From assembly GCF_043557345.1 (NCBI RefSeq), contig NZ_JBIFFV010000001.1, forward strand, positions 702,973 through 766,972: DNA of 64,000 nt. Direction: 5' to 3'. Positions within the stretch are counted from its first letter, which is position 1. Each line of letters starts with the position of its first letter. Under the pieces are notes generated by a model that was given only the letters and a program-made list of their open reading frames with translations, was not told the DNA's origin and searched no databases. This DNA is from Sulfitobacter sp043557345. GTDB lineage: Bacteria > Pseudomonadota > Alphaproteobacteria > Rhodobacterales > Rhodobacteraceae. The translations under genes and the position numbers were made by a program. Below, piece after piece: positions 7,381-16,977 of this stretch.

Positions 7381-9129
7381 ATGATTAATCTTTCCAGCGT
7401 CATGGCCCGCAGGGCGCGGTTTCTGAACCGCTTCCACGCTTGGCGTGCGACCCGGGGCCGGGGGCGGGTCGTCGCGTTCACCTCTTCGCCCGAGCCGCGC
7501 ACCATCGGTTCATTCGCGCGGGGGCGGCAGTTGATGGCGGGCAATTACCTATTTGCCGGCAGCCTGCTGACCGCGCCGCAAACCGCCATGTGGGATCTGA
7601 CCCCGCCTGACCCCGCCTTTGCCGCAGAGCTGCACGGTTTTGCGTGGCTCGATGACCTCGCCGCCGTGGGCGATGCGCGGGCGCGGGGGGCGGCGCAGGC
7701 GTGGCTTTGGGGCTGGATCGACCGTTTCGGTCGCGGGCAGGGGCCGGGCTGGACCCCGGCGCTAACCGGGCGGCGGTTGATCCGTTGGATCAACCACGCG
7801 CTTTTCCTGCTGCGCGGGACCGAGACCGGGCAGAGCGATGCCTTCTACCGATCCCTCGAACGGCAGACCCGGTTCCTGTCGAAACGCTGGCGCGGGGCGG
7901 CCCCCGGCTTGCCGCGTTTCGAGGCGCTGACCGGGCTGATCTATGCCAGCCTGTCGCTGGAGGGGCTGGCGGAATTGGCCGATCCGGCTGTCCAAGCCCT
8001 CGCCCGGGAATGCGCCAGCCAGATCGACGCCGAAGGGGGGCTGCCCACGCGCAACCCCGAGGAACTGCTCGCCGTCTTCACCCTGCTGACATGGGCCGCC
8101 GCCGCCTTGAGCGATGCGGGACGCAGCACGCCCAAGGCGCATCTCACCGCGATCGAGCGCATCGCGCCGACCCTGCGCAGCCTGCGCCATGCGGATGGGG
8201 CGTTGGCGCGGTTTCATGGCGGCGGGCGCGGCATGGAGGGCTGGTTGGACCACGCGCTGGCGGCGGCTAAGGTCAGGACGCGGCAGCCCGATGGGCTGGC
8301 CATGGGCTTTGCAAGACTGTCGGCAGGCCGCACCAGCGTGATCGTCGATGCGGCGGCTCCACCGGGGGGCGCGGCCTCGGGCAACGCCCATGCCTCGACA
8401 TTGGCGTTTGAGTTGACCTCGGGGCGGCGGCCCTTGGTGGTGAACTGCGGCTCCGGCGCGTCTTTCGGGCTGGAATGGCGGCGGGCGGGGCGGGCTACGC
8501 CGTCGCATTCGGCCCTGTCGCTCGTCGGCCATTCCAGCGCGCGATTGGCAGAGCCCGACCCCCATAGCGGGGCAGAGGCGCTGATCGCGGGCCCGCGCCA
8601 TGTGCCCGTCGAGATTGGAGAGGCGGCGGAGGGGCTGCGTTTCGAGGGCGCGCATGATGCCTATTTGCGCAGCCACGGGCTGACCCATGCGCGGCGGCTC
8701 GACCTCACCGCAAACGGGCGCGGCCTTTCGGGGGAGGATATGCTGCTGGCGATAGAGGCGGCGGAGAAGCGGCGCTTTGACAAAGTGCTGAGCGCCGCCC
8801 AGTCGAAGGGCGTGCCTTTCGACATCCGTTTTCACCTGCATCCGGATGTGGATGCCACGCTGGACCTTGGCGGGGCTGCAATATCCATGGCGCTCAAAAG
8901 CGGGGAGATTTGGGTGTTTCGCCATGACGGCACGCATAATCTGTCTTTGGAACCGGGGGTTTACCTTGAGACGACCCGCTTGAAACCGCGCGCCGCGCAG
9001 CAGATCGTGCTCTCGGGCTATGCCATGAACTATGCCACACGGGTGCGCTGGTCGTTGTCAAAAGCGCAGGAAACTGCGATTGGCGTGCGAGATTTGTCGA
9101 TCGACGATCCCTATGCTGATGAAGACTGA
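7381..9129 (+). CDS. Heparinase II/III family protein
   Basis: A 582-residue protein. The N-terminal half (to about residue 290) is an alpha-helical toroid-like region, including LTGLIYASLSLEGLAE and NPEELLAVFTLLTWAAAAL. The second half is the heparinase II/III beta-domain, with RTSVIVDAAAPPGGAASGNAHASTL, LVVNCGSGASFGLEWRRAGR and the C-terminal beta-rich IRFHLHPDVDATL. Members of this family cleave uronic-acid polysaccharides, and the roseobacter copies next to purH are of unknown substrate. There is no clear signal peptide. ATG at 7381 is favoured over 7324 because it begins just after GGGGCAG. purH follows after 16 bases, so the genes are probably cotranscribed. Confidence 0.88.
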   Translation: MINLSSVMARRARFLNRFHAWRATRGRGRVVAFTSSPEPRTIGSFARGRQLMAGNYLFAGSLLTAPQTAMWDLTPPDPAFAAELHGFAWLDDLAAVGDARARGAAQAWLWGWIDRFGRGQGPGWTPALTGRRLIRWINHALFLLRGTETGQSDAFYRSLERQTRFLSKRWRGAAPGLPRFEALTGLIYASLSLEGLAELADPAVQALARECASQIDAEGGLPTRNPEELLAVFTLLTWAAAALSDAGRSTPKAHLTAIERIAPTLRSLRHADGALARFHGGGRGMEGWLDHALAAAKVRTRQPDGLAMGFARLSAGRTSVIVDAAAPPGGAASGNAHASTLAFELTSGRRPLVVNCGSGASFGLEWRRAGRATPSHSALSLVGHSSARLAEPDPHSGAEALIAGPRHVPVEIGEAAEGLRFEGAHDAYLRSHGLTHARRLDLTANGRGLSGEDMLLAIEAAEKRRFDKVLSAAQSKGVPFDIRFHLHPDVDATLDLGGAAISMALKSGEIWVFRHDGTHNLSLEPGVYLETTRLKPRAAQQIVLSGYAMNYATRVRWSLSKAQETAIGVRDLSIDDPYADED

Positions 9130-9145
9130 CCAAGGAACCAGCCCC

Positions 9146-10732
9146 ATGCCCGACCTCTATCCCATCAAACGCGCCCTGCTTTCCGTATCCGACAAGACCG
9201 GTCTTTTGGACCTTGGCAAGGCTTTGGCGGCGCGGGGCGTTGAGTTGCTCAGCACCGGCGGCACCGCGAAAGCGCTGCGCGACGCGGGGCTTGAAGTTCT
9301 GGATGTGGCCGATGTGACAGGCTTTCCCGAGATGATGGACGGGCGCGTGAAAACGCTGCACCCAGTTGTGCATGGCGGTCTGCTGGCCCTGCGCGACAAT
9401 GACGAACACGTCTGCGCGATGAACGAACACAACATCGGCGCGATCGACTTGGTGGTGGTGAACCTCTACCCCTTCGAGGAGACCGTCGCCAAGGGCGCGG
9501 AATACGCCGAGGTGATCGAGAACATCGACATCGGCGGCCCGGCGATGATCCGCTCGGCGGCCAAGAACCACGGTTTCGTCAACGTGGTGGTGGATGTCGA
9601 GGATTACGCCGAGGTCATCGCGGAGCTGGAGGCCAACGACGGCCAGACCTCTTACGCCCTGCGCCAGCGCCTGGCCCAGACCGCCTATGCCCGCACCGCC
9701 GCCTATGACACCGCCGTCAGCACATGGATGGCCGAGCAGGTCGAAGGCACCCCGCGCCGCCGCACCTTCGGCGGCACGCTCGCGCAAACCCTGCGCTATG
9801 GCGAGAACCCGCACCAGAAGGCGGCCTTCTACACCGATGGTTCCACCGCGCCCGGTCTGGCCAATGCGGTGCAGCATCAGGGCAAGGAACTGTCCTACAA
9901 CAACATCAACGACACCGACGCGGCCTTTGCGCTGGTCAGCGAGTTCGACCCCAAGGATGGCCCCGCTTGCGCCATCATCAAACACGCCAACCCCTGTGGC
10001 GTGGCGCGCGGGGAGACGCTGCTTGAGGCCTACACCCGCGCCTTCGATTGTGACCGCACCTCGGCCTTTGGCGGCATCATCGCGCTGAACCAGCCGCTGG
10101 ACGGGCCGACGGCAGAGGCCATCGCCGCGATCTTCACCGAAGTCGTCATCGCCCCCGGCGCGGACGAGGATGCCAAACGCATCTTCGCCGCCAAGAAGAA
10201 CCTGCGCCTGCTGACCACCGAAGGGCTCGCCGATCCCACCGCTGCTGCGCTGGCCGTACGGCAGGTCTCGGGCGGCTATCTGGTGCAGGACAAGGACGTG
10301 GGCCGCATCACCCGCGATGACCTGAAGGTGGTAACCAAGCGCAAGCCCTCGGATCAGGAACTCGACGACATGCTCTTTGCCTGGACCGTGGCGAAACACG
10401 TCAAGTCCAACGCCATCATCTACGTCAAGGACGGCGCCACCGTGGGCGTCGGCGCGGGCCAGATGAGCCGCGTGGACAGCACCCGCATCGCCGCGCGCAA
10501 GGCCCAAGACATGGCCGAGGTGATGGAGATCGACGCCCCGCTGACCCAGGGCTCGGTCGTGGCCTCCGACGCCTTCTTCCCCTTCGCGGACGGTCTGATC
10601 ACCGCGGCAGAGGCCGGCGCCACGGCGCTGATCCAGCCCGGCGGTTCGATGCGGGACGACGAAGTGATTGCGGCGGCGGATGAGGCGGGGCTTGCCATGG
10701 TCTTCACCGGCATGCGCCACTTCCGGCATTAA
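9146..10732 (+). CDS. purH: Bifunctional AICAR formyltransferase / IMP cyclohydrolase
   Basis: Catalyses the last two steps of IMP synthesis. The 528-residue length is standard. The N-terminal MGS-like IMP cyclohydrolase domain starts with KRALLSVSDKTG and contains STGGTAKAL and the MDGRVKTLHP block. The formyltransferase domain has LRYGENPHQKAA, the catalytic KHANPCG motif around residue 278, and the C-terminal SDAFFPFADG and QPGGSMRDDEVIAAAD blocks. The start at 9146 follows AAGGAA. lspA follows 15 bases downstream, and the set purH, lspA, DUF3035 lipoprotein is probably one operon. Confidence 0.97.
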   Translation: MPDLYPIKRALLSVSDKTGLLDLGKALAARGVELLSTGGTAKALRDAGLEVLDVADVTGFPEMMDGRVKTLHPVVHGGLLALRDNDEHVCAMNEHNIGAIDLVVVNLYPFEETVAKGAEYAEVIENIDIGGPAMIRSAAKNHGFVNVVVDVEDYAEVIAELEANDGQTSYALRQRLAQTAYARTAAYDTAVSTWMAEQVEGTPRRRTFGGTLAQTLRYGENPHQKAAFYTDGSTAPGLANAVQHQGKELSYNNINDTDAAFALVSEFDPKDGPACAIIKHANPCGVARGETLLEAYTRAFDCDRTSAFGGIIALNQPLDGPTAEAIAAIFTEVVIAPGADEDAKRIFAAKKNLRLLTTEGLADPTAAALAVRQVSGGYLVQDKDVGRITRDDLKVVTKRKPSDQELDDMLFAWTVAKHVKSNAIIYVKDGATVGVGAGQMSRVDSTRIAARKAQDMAEVMEIDAPLTQGSVVASDAFFPFADGLITAAEAGATALIQPGGSMRDDEVIAAADEAGLAMVFTGMRHFRH

Positions 10733-10747
10733 GCGAAGGGAAGCCCC

Positions 10748-11236
10748 ATGCGGACATTCGGCATCGCGGCCTTCGTGGCCTTTCTGATCGACCAGATCAG
10801 CAAATATGTGGTCATTCACATGATGGAACTGGCGCGTGTCCGCTCCATCGAGGTGCTGCCGCCGGTGCTGAATTTCCGCTATGGGGAAAACCGGGGCATT
10901 AACTTTGGCCTCGGCGGCGACATGAGCCAATGGGTGCTGATCGTGGTGGCGCTGGCGATCTGCGCGGGCGTCACCCTATGGCTCTGGCGCAGCCCGCATG
11001 GGCGTTGGGCGCAGCTCAGCGGTGGCCTGCTGGTCGGCGGGGCGCTGGCGAATGTGGCAGACCGGCTGATCTACGGCTATGTGCTGGATTTTCTGAACAA
11101 CTCCTGCTGCGGCATCGACAACCCTTTCGTCTATAACTTGGCGGATGTCTTTATCTTTGCCGGGGCCTTGGGGCTGATCCTCTTTACCGGAGAGCCGAAA
11201 AACGCGCCCAAACGCCGGGGCAAAAAAGGTCAGTGA
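10748..11236 (+). CDS. lspA: Lipoprotein signal peptidase
   Basis: An aspartic protease of the inner membrane that removes the signal peptide from diacylglyceryl prolipoproteins. The 162-residue protein has four hydrophobic segments and the two catalytic aspartates in ANVADRLIYG (D105) and NLADVFI (D133). The ENRGINFGL block corresponds to the usual N-A-F/G-L region. The C-terminus is short and very basic (PKRRGKKGQ). The gene directly downstream encodes a lipoprotein that would be one of its substrates. Confidence 0.94.
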   Translation: MRTFGIAAFVAFLIDQISKYVVIHMMELARVRSIEVLPPVLNFRYGENRGINFGLGGDMSQWVLIVVALAICAGVTLWLWRSPHGRWAQLSGGLLVGGALANVADRLIYGYVLDFLNNSCCGIDNPFVYNLADVFIFAGALGLILFTGEPKNAPKRRGKKGQ

Positions 11237-11288
11237 CATTGCCCGCTTGCCTGCGATATTGAACAAGCAGACCCCGAAAGGAGACACC

Positions 11289-11801
11289 ATGCGCCGCATT
11301 GCCCTCATCAGCTTGATCCCGCTGGCCCTCGCCGCCTGCAGCAATCAGGGCCTTCGCGATTTGCAGCCGACTTCTGACGGGCCGGACGAGTTCCTGATCC
11401 AACCGGTCAAGCCTCTGGAACGTCCCGACGATCTGAACACCCTGCCCACGCCTGCGCCGGGGCAGGCGAACCTGACCGACCGCTCGGCGGTGGCCGAAGG
11501 GGTCGCGGCATTCGGCGGGCGTTTGGATACCTCTGCTGGCATTCCGGCGGGGGATGCAGCGCTGGTCCAACATGCGAGCCGGATGGGCGTGCAGCCCGGC
11601 ATCCGCGCAAGCTTGGCCGAGGCCGACGCGAAATTCCGCAAGCGCAAGGGCCGGTTTACTCAGTTCCGCATCGTGCCCGTCGACCGCTACGGCCAAGCCT
11701 ACAAGAACCAAATCCTCGACGCCCATAACGAGGCGGAGCGCTGGCGCAGGGCAGGCGGGCGCACGCCGTCTTACCCGCCACAAGACACACGTTTTCGCTA
11801 G
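11289..11801 (+). CDS. DUF3035 lipoprotein (possible BamF-type outer-membrane lipoprotein)
   Basis: A 170-residue lipoprotein. The signal peptide ends in the lipobox LAAC with the lipidated cysteine at residue 17. The mature part has the motif PDEFLIQPVKPLERP near residue 35, typical of DUF3035, and a charged C-terminal region rich in Arg/Lys. In some alphaproteobacteria DUF3035 proteins are annotated as the BamF component of the beta-barrel assembly machine; I give that as a family-level suggestion only. The start follows AAAGGAGA. It lies just after lspA, whose product would process it, and upstream of the M16 peptidase pair. Confidence 0.87.
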   Translation: MRRIALISLIPLALAACSNQGLRDLQPTSDGPDEFLIQPVKPLERPDDLNTLPTPAPGQANLTDRSAVAEGVAAFGGRLDTSAGIPAGDAALVQHASRMGVQPGIRASLAEADAKFRKRKGRFTQFRIVPVDRYGQAYKNQILDAHNEAERWRRAGGRTPSYPPQDTRFR

Positions 11802-11806
11802 GCTTC

Positions 11807-11834
11807 TTGAAAGTAGCGCCAGACCGCGTAGGTA
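11807..11834 (+). promoter_or_regulatory. Candidate housekeeping promoter for the M16 peptidase pair
   Basis: TTGAAA at 11807-11812 and TAGGTA at 11829-11834 are separated by 16 bases, in the 64-base gap before the first peptidase gene. This is a reasonable sigma-70 match on sequence alone; the gene might also be read from the upstream operon. Confidence 0.4.
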
Positions 11835-11865
11835 ATGCGGCAGGCGATATATTTCGAGGTAAGCA

Positions 11866-13212
11866 ATGATCCGACTGCCGATGATGGCGGCCCTGGTGGC
11901 GACGCTTTTCACCGCCCCTGCCGTGCAGGCGGGGCAGACCGAGAACGAAGCGGTCACCCATTTCACCCTTGATAACGGCATGGAGGTCGTGGTAGTCGAA
12001 GACCATCGCGCCCCGGTCGTGCAGCAAATGGTCTGGTACCGCGCAGGATCGGCGGATGAGCCCAAAGGCGCCTCCGGCGTGGCGCATTTCCTCGAACACC
12101 TGCTGTTCAAAGCCACCGACAAGCTGGAAGCGGGCGAATTTTCCGCCACCGTGGCCGCCAACGGCGGACGTGACAACGCTTTTACCAGCTACGATTACAC
12201 CGCCTATTACCAGCGCGTCGCGGCAGACCGCCTTGGCCTGATGATGGAGATGGAGGCTGACCGGATGAAGAACATCCGTCTGACCCCTGAGAACATCGAA
12301 ACCGAACGCGATGTGATCCTCGAAGAGCGCAACCAGCGGACCGAGAACAACCCCGCCGCGCTGTTCAGCGAACAACTTAACGCCGCGCAATATCTCAACC
12401 ACCGCTACGGCGTGCCGATCATCGGCTGGAAACATGAGATGGAGAGGTTGGACCTTGAAGACGCCCTGTCGTTTTACGAACTCTACTACTCGCCCAACAA
12501 CGCGATCCTCGTGGTCTCGGGCGATGTGACACCGGAAGAAGTGCGCGCACTGGCCGAGGCCACCTATGGCCAAATCCCCGCCAACCCCGCCTTGCCGGAA
12601 CGTCTGCGCACCGAAGAGCCGCCCCAGATCGCCGAACGCCGGTTGATCTACAAAGACGCCCGCGTGGCCCAGCCCTATGTCCGGCGGTCGTACCTTGCGC
12701 AGGAACGCGACAGTGGCGAACAGGAGGAAGCGGCGGCGCTTTTGCTGCTTAGTGAATTGCTGGGCGGCGGCACCACGTCCTACCTTGCCGAGAAACTGCA
12801 ATTCGACGCGCAGATCGCCAATTACACCGGCGCCTTCTACAAGGCCGACACGCTGGACGACACGACCTTTGACCTTGTCGTGCTGCCCGTACCCGGCGTC
12901 AGCCTGCAACAGGCCGAAGAGGCGCTGGACGAAGCGCTTGCGCAATTCATGGAGGCCGGTGTCGACCCGGAACACCTTGATCGTCTTAAGGCGCAGTTGC
13001 GCGCCGATCAAATCTACGCCCGCGATGACGCGGACCGCGTGGCGCATCGTTATGGCTCGGCCCTCGCCATCGGCCTCACGGTCGAAGACGTGCAGGCCTG
13101 GCCCGATGTGCTTCAGGCCGTCACCGCCGAGGACATCATGCAGGCCGCCCGCGACCTGTTCGACGAACGCACATCGGTCACCGGTTGGCTGATGAAGGAG
13201 GACGCGCAATGA
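11866..13212 (+). CDS. M16 family zinc metallopeptidase (catalytic member)
   Basis: A 448-residue exported peptidase with a signal peptide of about 22 residues ending VQA. It carries the inverted zinc motif HFLEH (residues 74-78), with the third zinc ligand expected in RDVILEERNQR further on, so it should be the active subunit. The two M16 half-domains are present (N-terminal zinc domain; C-terminal domain from about residue 215). The next gene encodes a paralogue without the zinc motif and overlaps it by four bases (ATGA). Together they likely form a periplasmic heterodimeric peptidase. Substrates are unknown. Confidence 0.93.
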   Translation: MIRLPMMAALVATLFTAPAVQAGQTENEAVTHFTLDNGMEVVVVEDHRAPVVQQMVWYRAGSADEPKGASGVAHFLEHLLFKATDKLEAGEFSATVAANGGRDNAFTSYDYTAYYQRVAADRLGLMMEMEADRMKNIRLTPENIETERDVILEERNQRTENNPAALFSEQLNAAQYLNHRYGVPIIGWKHEMERLDLEDALSFYELYYSPNNAILVVSGDVTPEEVRALAEATYGQIPANPALPERLRTEEPPQIAERRLIYKDARVAQPYVRRSYLAQERDSGEQEEAAALLLLSELLGGGTTSYLAEKLQFDAQIANYTGAFYKADTLDDTTFDLVVLPVPGVSLQQAEEALDEALAQFMEAGVDPEHLDRLKAQLRADQIYARDDADRVAHRYGSALAIGLTVEDVQAWPDVLQAVTAEDIMQAARDLFDERTSVTGWLMKEDAQ

Positions 13213-14531
13213 GACTGATCTACGCCCTGATCCTAACGGTAATTGCCGCACTCCCCGCCCGTGCCGAGGTCGATATTCAGGAGGTGACCAGCCCCGGCGG
13301 CATCACCGCTTGGCTGGTCGAGGAACATTCGATCCCCTTCGTGGCATTGGAAATCCGTTTCCGGGGCGGCGCGTCTCTCGATGCCCCCGGCAAACGCGGC
13401 GCGATCAACCTGATGACCGGCCTCTTGGAAGAGGGGGCAGGCGAGATGGACGCCCGCGCCTTCAGCCGCGCGACCGAAGCGCTGGCTACGAACCTCAGCT
13501 TTGACGTCTCGGACGATGCGCTTTCCGTGTCCGCGCGTTTCCTGACCGAGAACCGCGCGCCCTCGATCGACCTTCTGCGCGCGGCCCTGCTGGAACCGCG
13601 TTTCGACGAAGACGCTATCGAGCGGGTGCGCGGCCAAGTGATATCGAACATCCAGTCGAACCAGAAAGACCCCGATAAGATCGCTCAACAGACCTTTGAC
13701 CGGATCGCCTTTGGGGATCACCCCTATGGCAGTTCGCTGAATGGCACGTTGGAAAGCGTCGCGGGCCTGACCCGTGACGATCTGCGCACCGCGCATCGCG
13801 CGGTGCTGGCGCGGGATCGCATCATCGTCGGCGCGGTGGGTGACATCACACCCGAGGAATTGGGCCAGATGCTCGACAAACTGTTGGGGGGGCTGCCCGC
13901 CGAAGGCGCGCCGATGCCGCCCCGGGCCGAGGTCGATATCCCCAGCGGCACCACGGTGGTCGATTTCGCCACGCCGCAGTCCGTCGCGCTTTTTGGTCAG
14001 CCCGGCCTCGCGCAGGACGATCCCGATTGGTTCACCGCGACGGTGCTGAACCACGTCCTCGGCGGCGGCGGTTTCGAATCCCGGCTGATGACCGAGGTGC
14101 GCGAGAAACGTGGCCTGACCTATGGCGTCTATTCCTACCTCGCCCCGCGCGATCTGGCCGAGACCTATCTCGGCTCCGTCAGTTCGGCCAATGACCGCAT
14201 CGCCGAGGCGATCGAGGTGATCCGCGCCGAATGGGCCAAGGCCGCCGCCGAAGGCATCACGCAAGAGGAATTGGATGCCGCGAAAACCTATATCACCGGT
14301 GCCTATCCGCTGCGCTTTGACGGCAACACGCCCATCGCCAACATCCTCGTCGGCATGCAGATGCTGGGCCTGCCGACCGACTATATCGCCACCCGCAACG
14401 ACAGGGTCGAGGCGGTTACGCTCGAAGATGTCAAACGTGTCGCCGCCGAGCTGTTGGAGCCGGAAAACCTGCATTTCGTCGTCGTCGGTCAGCCCGAGGG
14501 GCTAGAGGCCAAAGACACGGCACAGGAATGA
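13209..14531 (+). CDS. M16 family peptidase-like protein (non-catalytic partner)
   Basis: A 440-residue exported protein with a signal peptide ending ARA (residue about 19). Where its partner has HFLEH it reads GAINLMTGLLEEG, so the zinc ligands are missing. Near residue 300 it has the arginine/tyrosine-containing block REKRGLTYGVYS that completes the active site of heterodimeric M16B enzymes in trans. Translation begins at the ATG overlapping the upstream stop. An in-frame ATG at 13185 would lie within the upstream gene and lacks the signal peptide context. A long hairpin follows the stop. Confidence 0.93.
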   Translation: MRLIYALILTVIAALPARAEVDIQEVTSPGGITAWLVEEHSIPFVALEIRFRGGASLDAPGKRGAINLMTGLLEEGAGEMDARAFSRATEALATNLSFDVSDDALSVSARFLTENRAPSIDLLRAALLEPRFDEDAIERVRGQVISNIQSNQKDPDKIAQQTFDRIAFGDHPYGSSLNGTLESVAGLTRDDLRTAHRAVLARDRIIVGAVGDITPEELGQMLDKLLGGLPAEGAPMPPRAEVDIPSGTTVVDFATPQSVALFGQPGLAQDDPDWFTATVLNHVLGGGGFESRLMTEVREKRGLTYGVYSYLAPRDLAETYLGSVSSANDRIAEAIEVIRAEWAKAAAEGITQEELDAAKTYITGAYPLRFDGNTPIANILVGMQMLGLPTDYIATRNDRVEAVTLEDVKRVAAELLEPENLHFVVVGQPEGLEAKDTAQE

Positions 14532-14532
14532 A

Positions 14533-14566
14533 AGAAGCGCCGCTCCCGACAGGGGGCGGCGCTTCT
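14533..14566. terminator. Bidirectional hairpin between convergent genes
   Basis: A 15-base-pair stem (arms 14533-14547 and 14552-14566, one G-T wobble) with the tetraloop GACA lies two bases after the M16 stop and 22 bases before the ALDH16 stop on the other strand. It is a good shared terminator hairpin, although the T-run on either side is short. Confidence 0.65.
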
Positions 14567-14587
14567 GCATAGGCCGGGCGGTGGGCG

Positions 14588-16933
14588 TTACTCGCCGTAG
14601 GGCACCCAGATATTTTTGACCTCGGTCGCGGCCTGCAAAAAGTCGCGCCCCGCACCCTCGGCCCCAAACCAATCCCGCGCCATCCCGTGGTTGACCCAGC
14701 TGCGTTTGATGTTGCTCGCGGCCCCTTTCTCGACAATGCCGGACAGCGCCGCGGCGCCGAAGGACCAAACCGCATCCACATCCATATGACGCGCCATCGC
14801 CTCGGCCAGATCCGCCTGCGGCCCGGTCAGGATGTTCACCACGCCTGCGGGCACGTCCGATGTCTCCAGCACCTGAACGAAATCCGTCGCTGCCAGCGGG
14901 AAGGGGTCGGAGGCCGAGAGGATCACCCGGTTGCCCATGGCGATGGCCGGCGCCATGCAAGAGATCAGCCCCAGCAAAGGCGCCTCGGCAGGGCACAGCG
15001 CGCCGATCACGCCCACCGGTTCCTTCATCGCCAGCGCCACGCCGCGGATCGGCACGCCGTGCACCTGACCGTCGTATTTGTCGGCCCAAGCGGCATAGGT
15101 GAAAAGCCGGTCAATGGCCGCATCGACCTCCCGACGGCCCGTCTTCGTACCCTGCATCGCATCCAGACGTGCGGCGAATTCATCGCCGCGTGCGGAAAGG
15201 TTCTCGGCAATGTAGTACAGGATCTGCGCCCGCAGATGGCCGGTGGTTTTCGACCAACCCTTCGCCGCATGTGCCGCCTCAACCGCATTGCGCAGGTCCT
15301 TGCGATTGGCGAGGCTCACATGCCCCAACAGCCCACCGGACTTGCCCCAGACCGGCGCGGAATAGCCGCCATCGGGCCGCGCCTGCTTGCCACCGATATA
15401 AAGCTTCGCGGTGCGGTCGATCCCATCCTCCGGCGCACCCTCACCGGCGAAGGCTTCGATCTCCTTCAAAGGCTTGCCCGCCGTTTTGGGCTTGGTATAG
15501 CCCGCCAGACCTTCCCAACCGCCCTCGCGGCCAAAGCCGCTTTCGCGCTTGCCGCCGAACCCGGCTGCGGCATCCATCATATTGGTGCCGTTGACCCAGA
15601 CGATCCCTGTCTCAAGCTTTGGCGCGATGTCGAGGGCGAGGTTCACATTCTCGGTCCAGACCGTCGCCGCCAGACCGTAACGCGTGTTATTGGCCAGCTG
15701 CACCGCCTCGCCGGGCGTGCGGAATGTGGTCGAGACCAGCACAGGCCCAAAAATCTCTTCCTGCATCAACCGGTCCGCAGGGTTCAGCCCGGTGATCAAG
15801 GTGGGCGGATAGAAACAGCCATTCTCGGGCATCGCCCCCGGCGTCACGAAACGCTCGCCGGCGGTATTGGCCTCGACCATCTCGCTCACCCGCTGGTATT
15901 GCACCGGGTCGACCAGCGCGCCCACGTCGATGCTCTTGTCCAAGGGATCGCCGACACGCAGCTTCTCCATCCGCGCACGCAGCTTGGCATAGAACCGATC
16001 CGCGACCGGCTCATGCACCAGCAAGCGCGACCCGGCACAGCAGACCTGACCCTGATTGAACCAGATCGCATCGACCAACCCTTCGACAGCGCTGTCCAGA
16101 TCGGCATCGTCGAAAACGATGTAGGGCGATTTGCCACCCAACTCCAAGGTCAGCGCCTTGCCGGACCCCGCCGTCGCCTCGCGAATGCGGCGGCCAACGG
16201 CGGTGGAGCCGGTAAAGGCGATCTTGTCGATATCCTCATGGCCAACGATCATCTCGCCCACGCTGCCATCGCCCGTCACGATATTGACCACACCCTTGGG
16301 CAGGCCCGCCTGACGGCAGATATCGGCAAACAAAAGCGCGGTGAGCGAGGTGTATTCCGCAGGCTTCAACACCACGGTATTGCCCATCGCCAGCGCGGGC
16401 GCGATCTTCCACGCCAGCATCAGCAGGGGGAAGTTCCACGGGATGATCTGCCCGCAAACCCCAAGCGCCTGCGCATCGGGCAGTTCGCTCTCCATCAACT
16501 GCGCCATGCCCGCGTGATAATAGAAATGCCGCTGCGCCAAGGGCACGTCGATATCGCGCGCCTCACGAATGGGCTTGCCGTTGTCCAAGACCTCCAAGAC
16601 CGCAAACAACCGCGCGTGTTTCTGCAACAGCCGCGCCAACGCATAGATATGCCGCGCCCGGCCATGGCCGCCCAGCTTCTCCCATTTAGGCTGCGCCTTG
16701 CGCGCTGCCTTCACGGCGGCATCCACATCGCCCTGCGACGCCTGCGTCAGACTGGCCAAGACCTCACCCGTCGCCGGGTTCGTGCTGTCAAAACCCGCCC
16801 CCGGCGCGGTGAAGGCGCCATCAATGAAATGGCCAAACCGCCCGCCCTGATCGACGATCCACGCCAGCGCATCTGCCGCCGATTCCGGGGCTGGCCCGTA
16901 TTCCATGCTTTCGAATATGTCGGACACGCTCAT
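14588..16933 (-). CDS. Two-domain aldehyde dehydrogenase, ALDH16 family
   Basis: A 781-residue NAD(P)-dependent aldehyde dehydrogenase. Domain 1 (about residues 25-500) is complete: PWNFPLLML, FTGSTAVGRR for the cofactor, LELGGKSP with the general-base glutamate, and GQVCCAGSR with the catalytic cysteine. Domain 2 (about residues 515-781) is a second, shortened ALDH fold (KLYIGGKQA, EPVGVIGALCPAEAPLL, MGNRVILSAS) with no GQxCxA cysteine motif. This active-plus-degenerate architecture is that of ALDH16, known from animals and from a Loktanella enzyme. ATG at 16933 (MSVSDIF) follows GAAGG. deoC lies 44 bases upstream in the same direction, so the acetaldehyde made by DeoC is a plausible but unproven substrate. 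Confidence 0.93.
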   Translation of the reverse strand: MSVSDIFESMEYGPAPESAADALAWIVDQGGRFGHFIDGAFTAPGAGFDSTNPATGEVLASLTQASQGDVDAAVKAARKAQPKWEKLGGHGRARHIYALARLLQKHARLFAVLEVLDNGKPIREARDIDVPLAQRHFYYHAGMAQLMESELPDAQALGVCGQIIPWNFPLLMLAWKIAPALAMGNTVVLKPAEYTSLTALLFADICRQAGLPKGVVNIVTGDGSVGEMIVGHEDIDKIAFTGSTAVGRRIREATAGSGKALTLELGGKSPYIVFDDADLDSAVEGLVDAIWFNQGQVCCAGSRLLVHEPVADRFYAKLRARMEKLRVGDPLDKSIDVGALVDPVQYQRVSEMVEANTAGERFVTPGAMPENGCFYPPTLITGLNPADRLMQEEIFGPVLVSTTFRTPGEAVQLANNTRYGLAATVWTENVNLALDIAPKLETGIVWVNGTNMMDAAAGFGGKRESGFGREGGWEGLAGYTKPKTAGKPLKEIEAFAGEGAPEDGIDRTAKLYIGGKQARPDGGYSAPVWGKSGGLLGHVSLANRKDLRNAVEAAHAAKGWSKTTGHLRAQILYYIAENLSARGDEFAARLDAMQGTKTGRREVDAAIDRLFTYAAWADKYDGQVHGVPIRGVALAMKEPVGVIGALCPAEAPLLGLISCMAPAIAMGNRVILSASDPFPLAATDFVQVLETSDVPAGVVNILTGPQADLAEAMARHMDVDAVWSFGAAALSGIVEKGAASNIKRSWVNHGMARDWFGAEGAGRDFLQAATEVKNIWVPYGE

Positions 16934-16977
16934 GCCTTCATCCTTTTCCAAATACCTTCCCGCAGCCTGCAACGGGC

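Noticed and set aside
8894..10930. A 678-codon minus-strand frame opposite purH
   Set aside because: It is a shadow of purH, whose catalytic motifs are intact. The opposing translation is low-complexity His/Gly/Val sequence.
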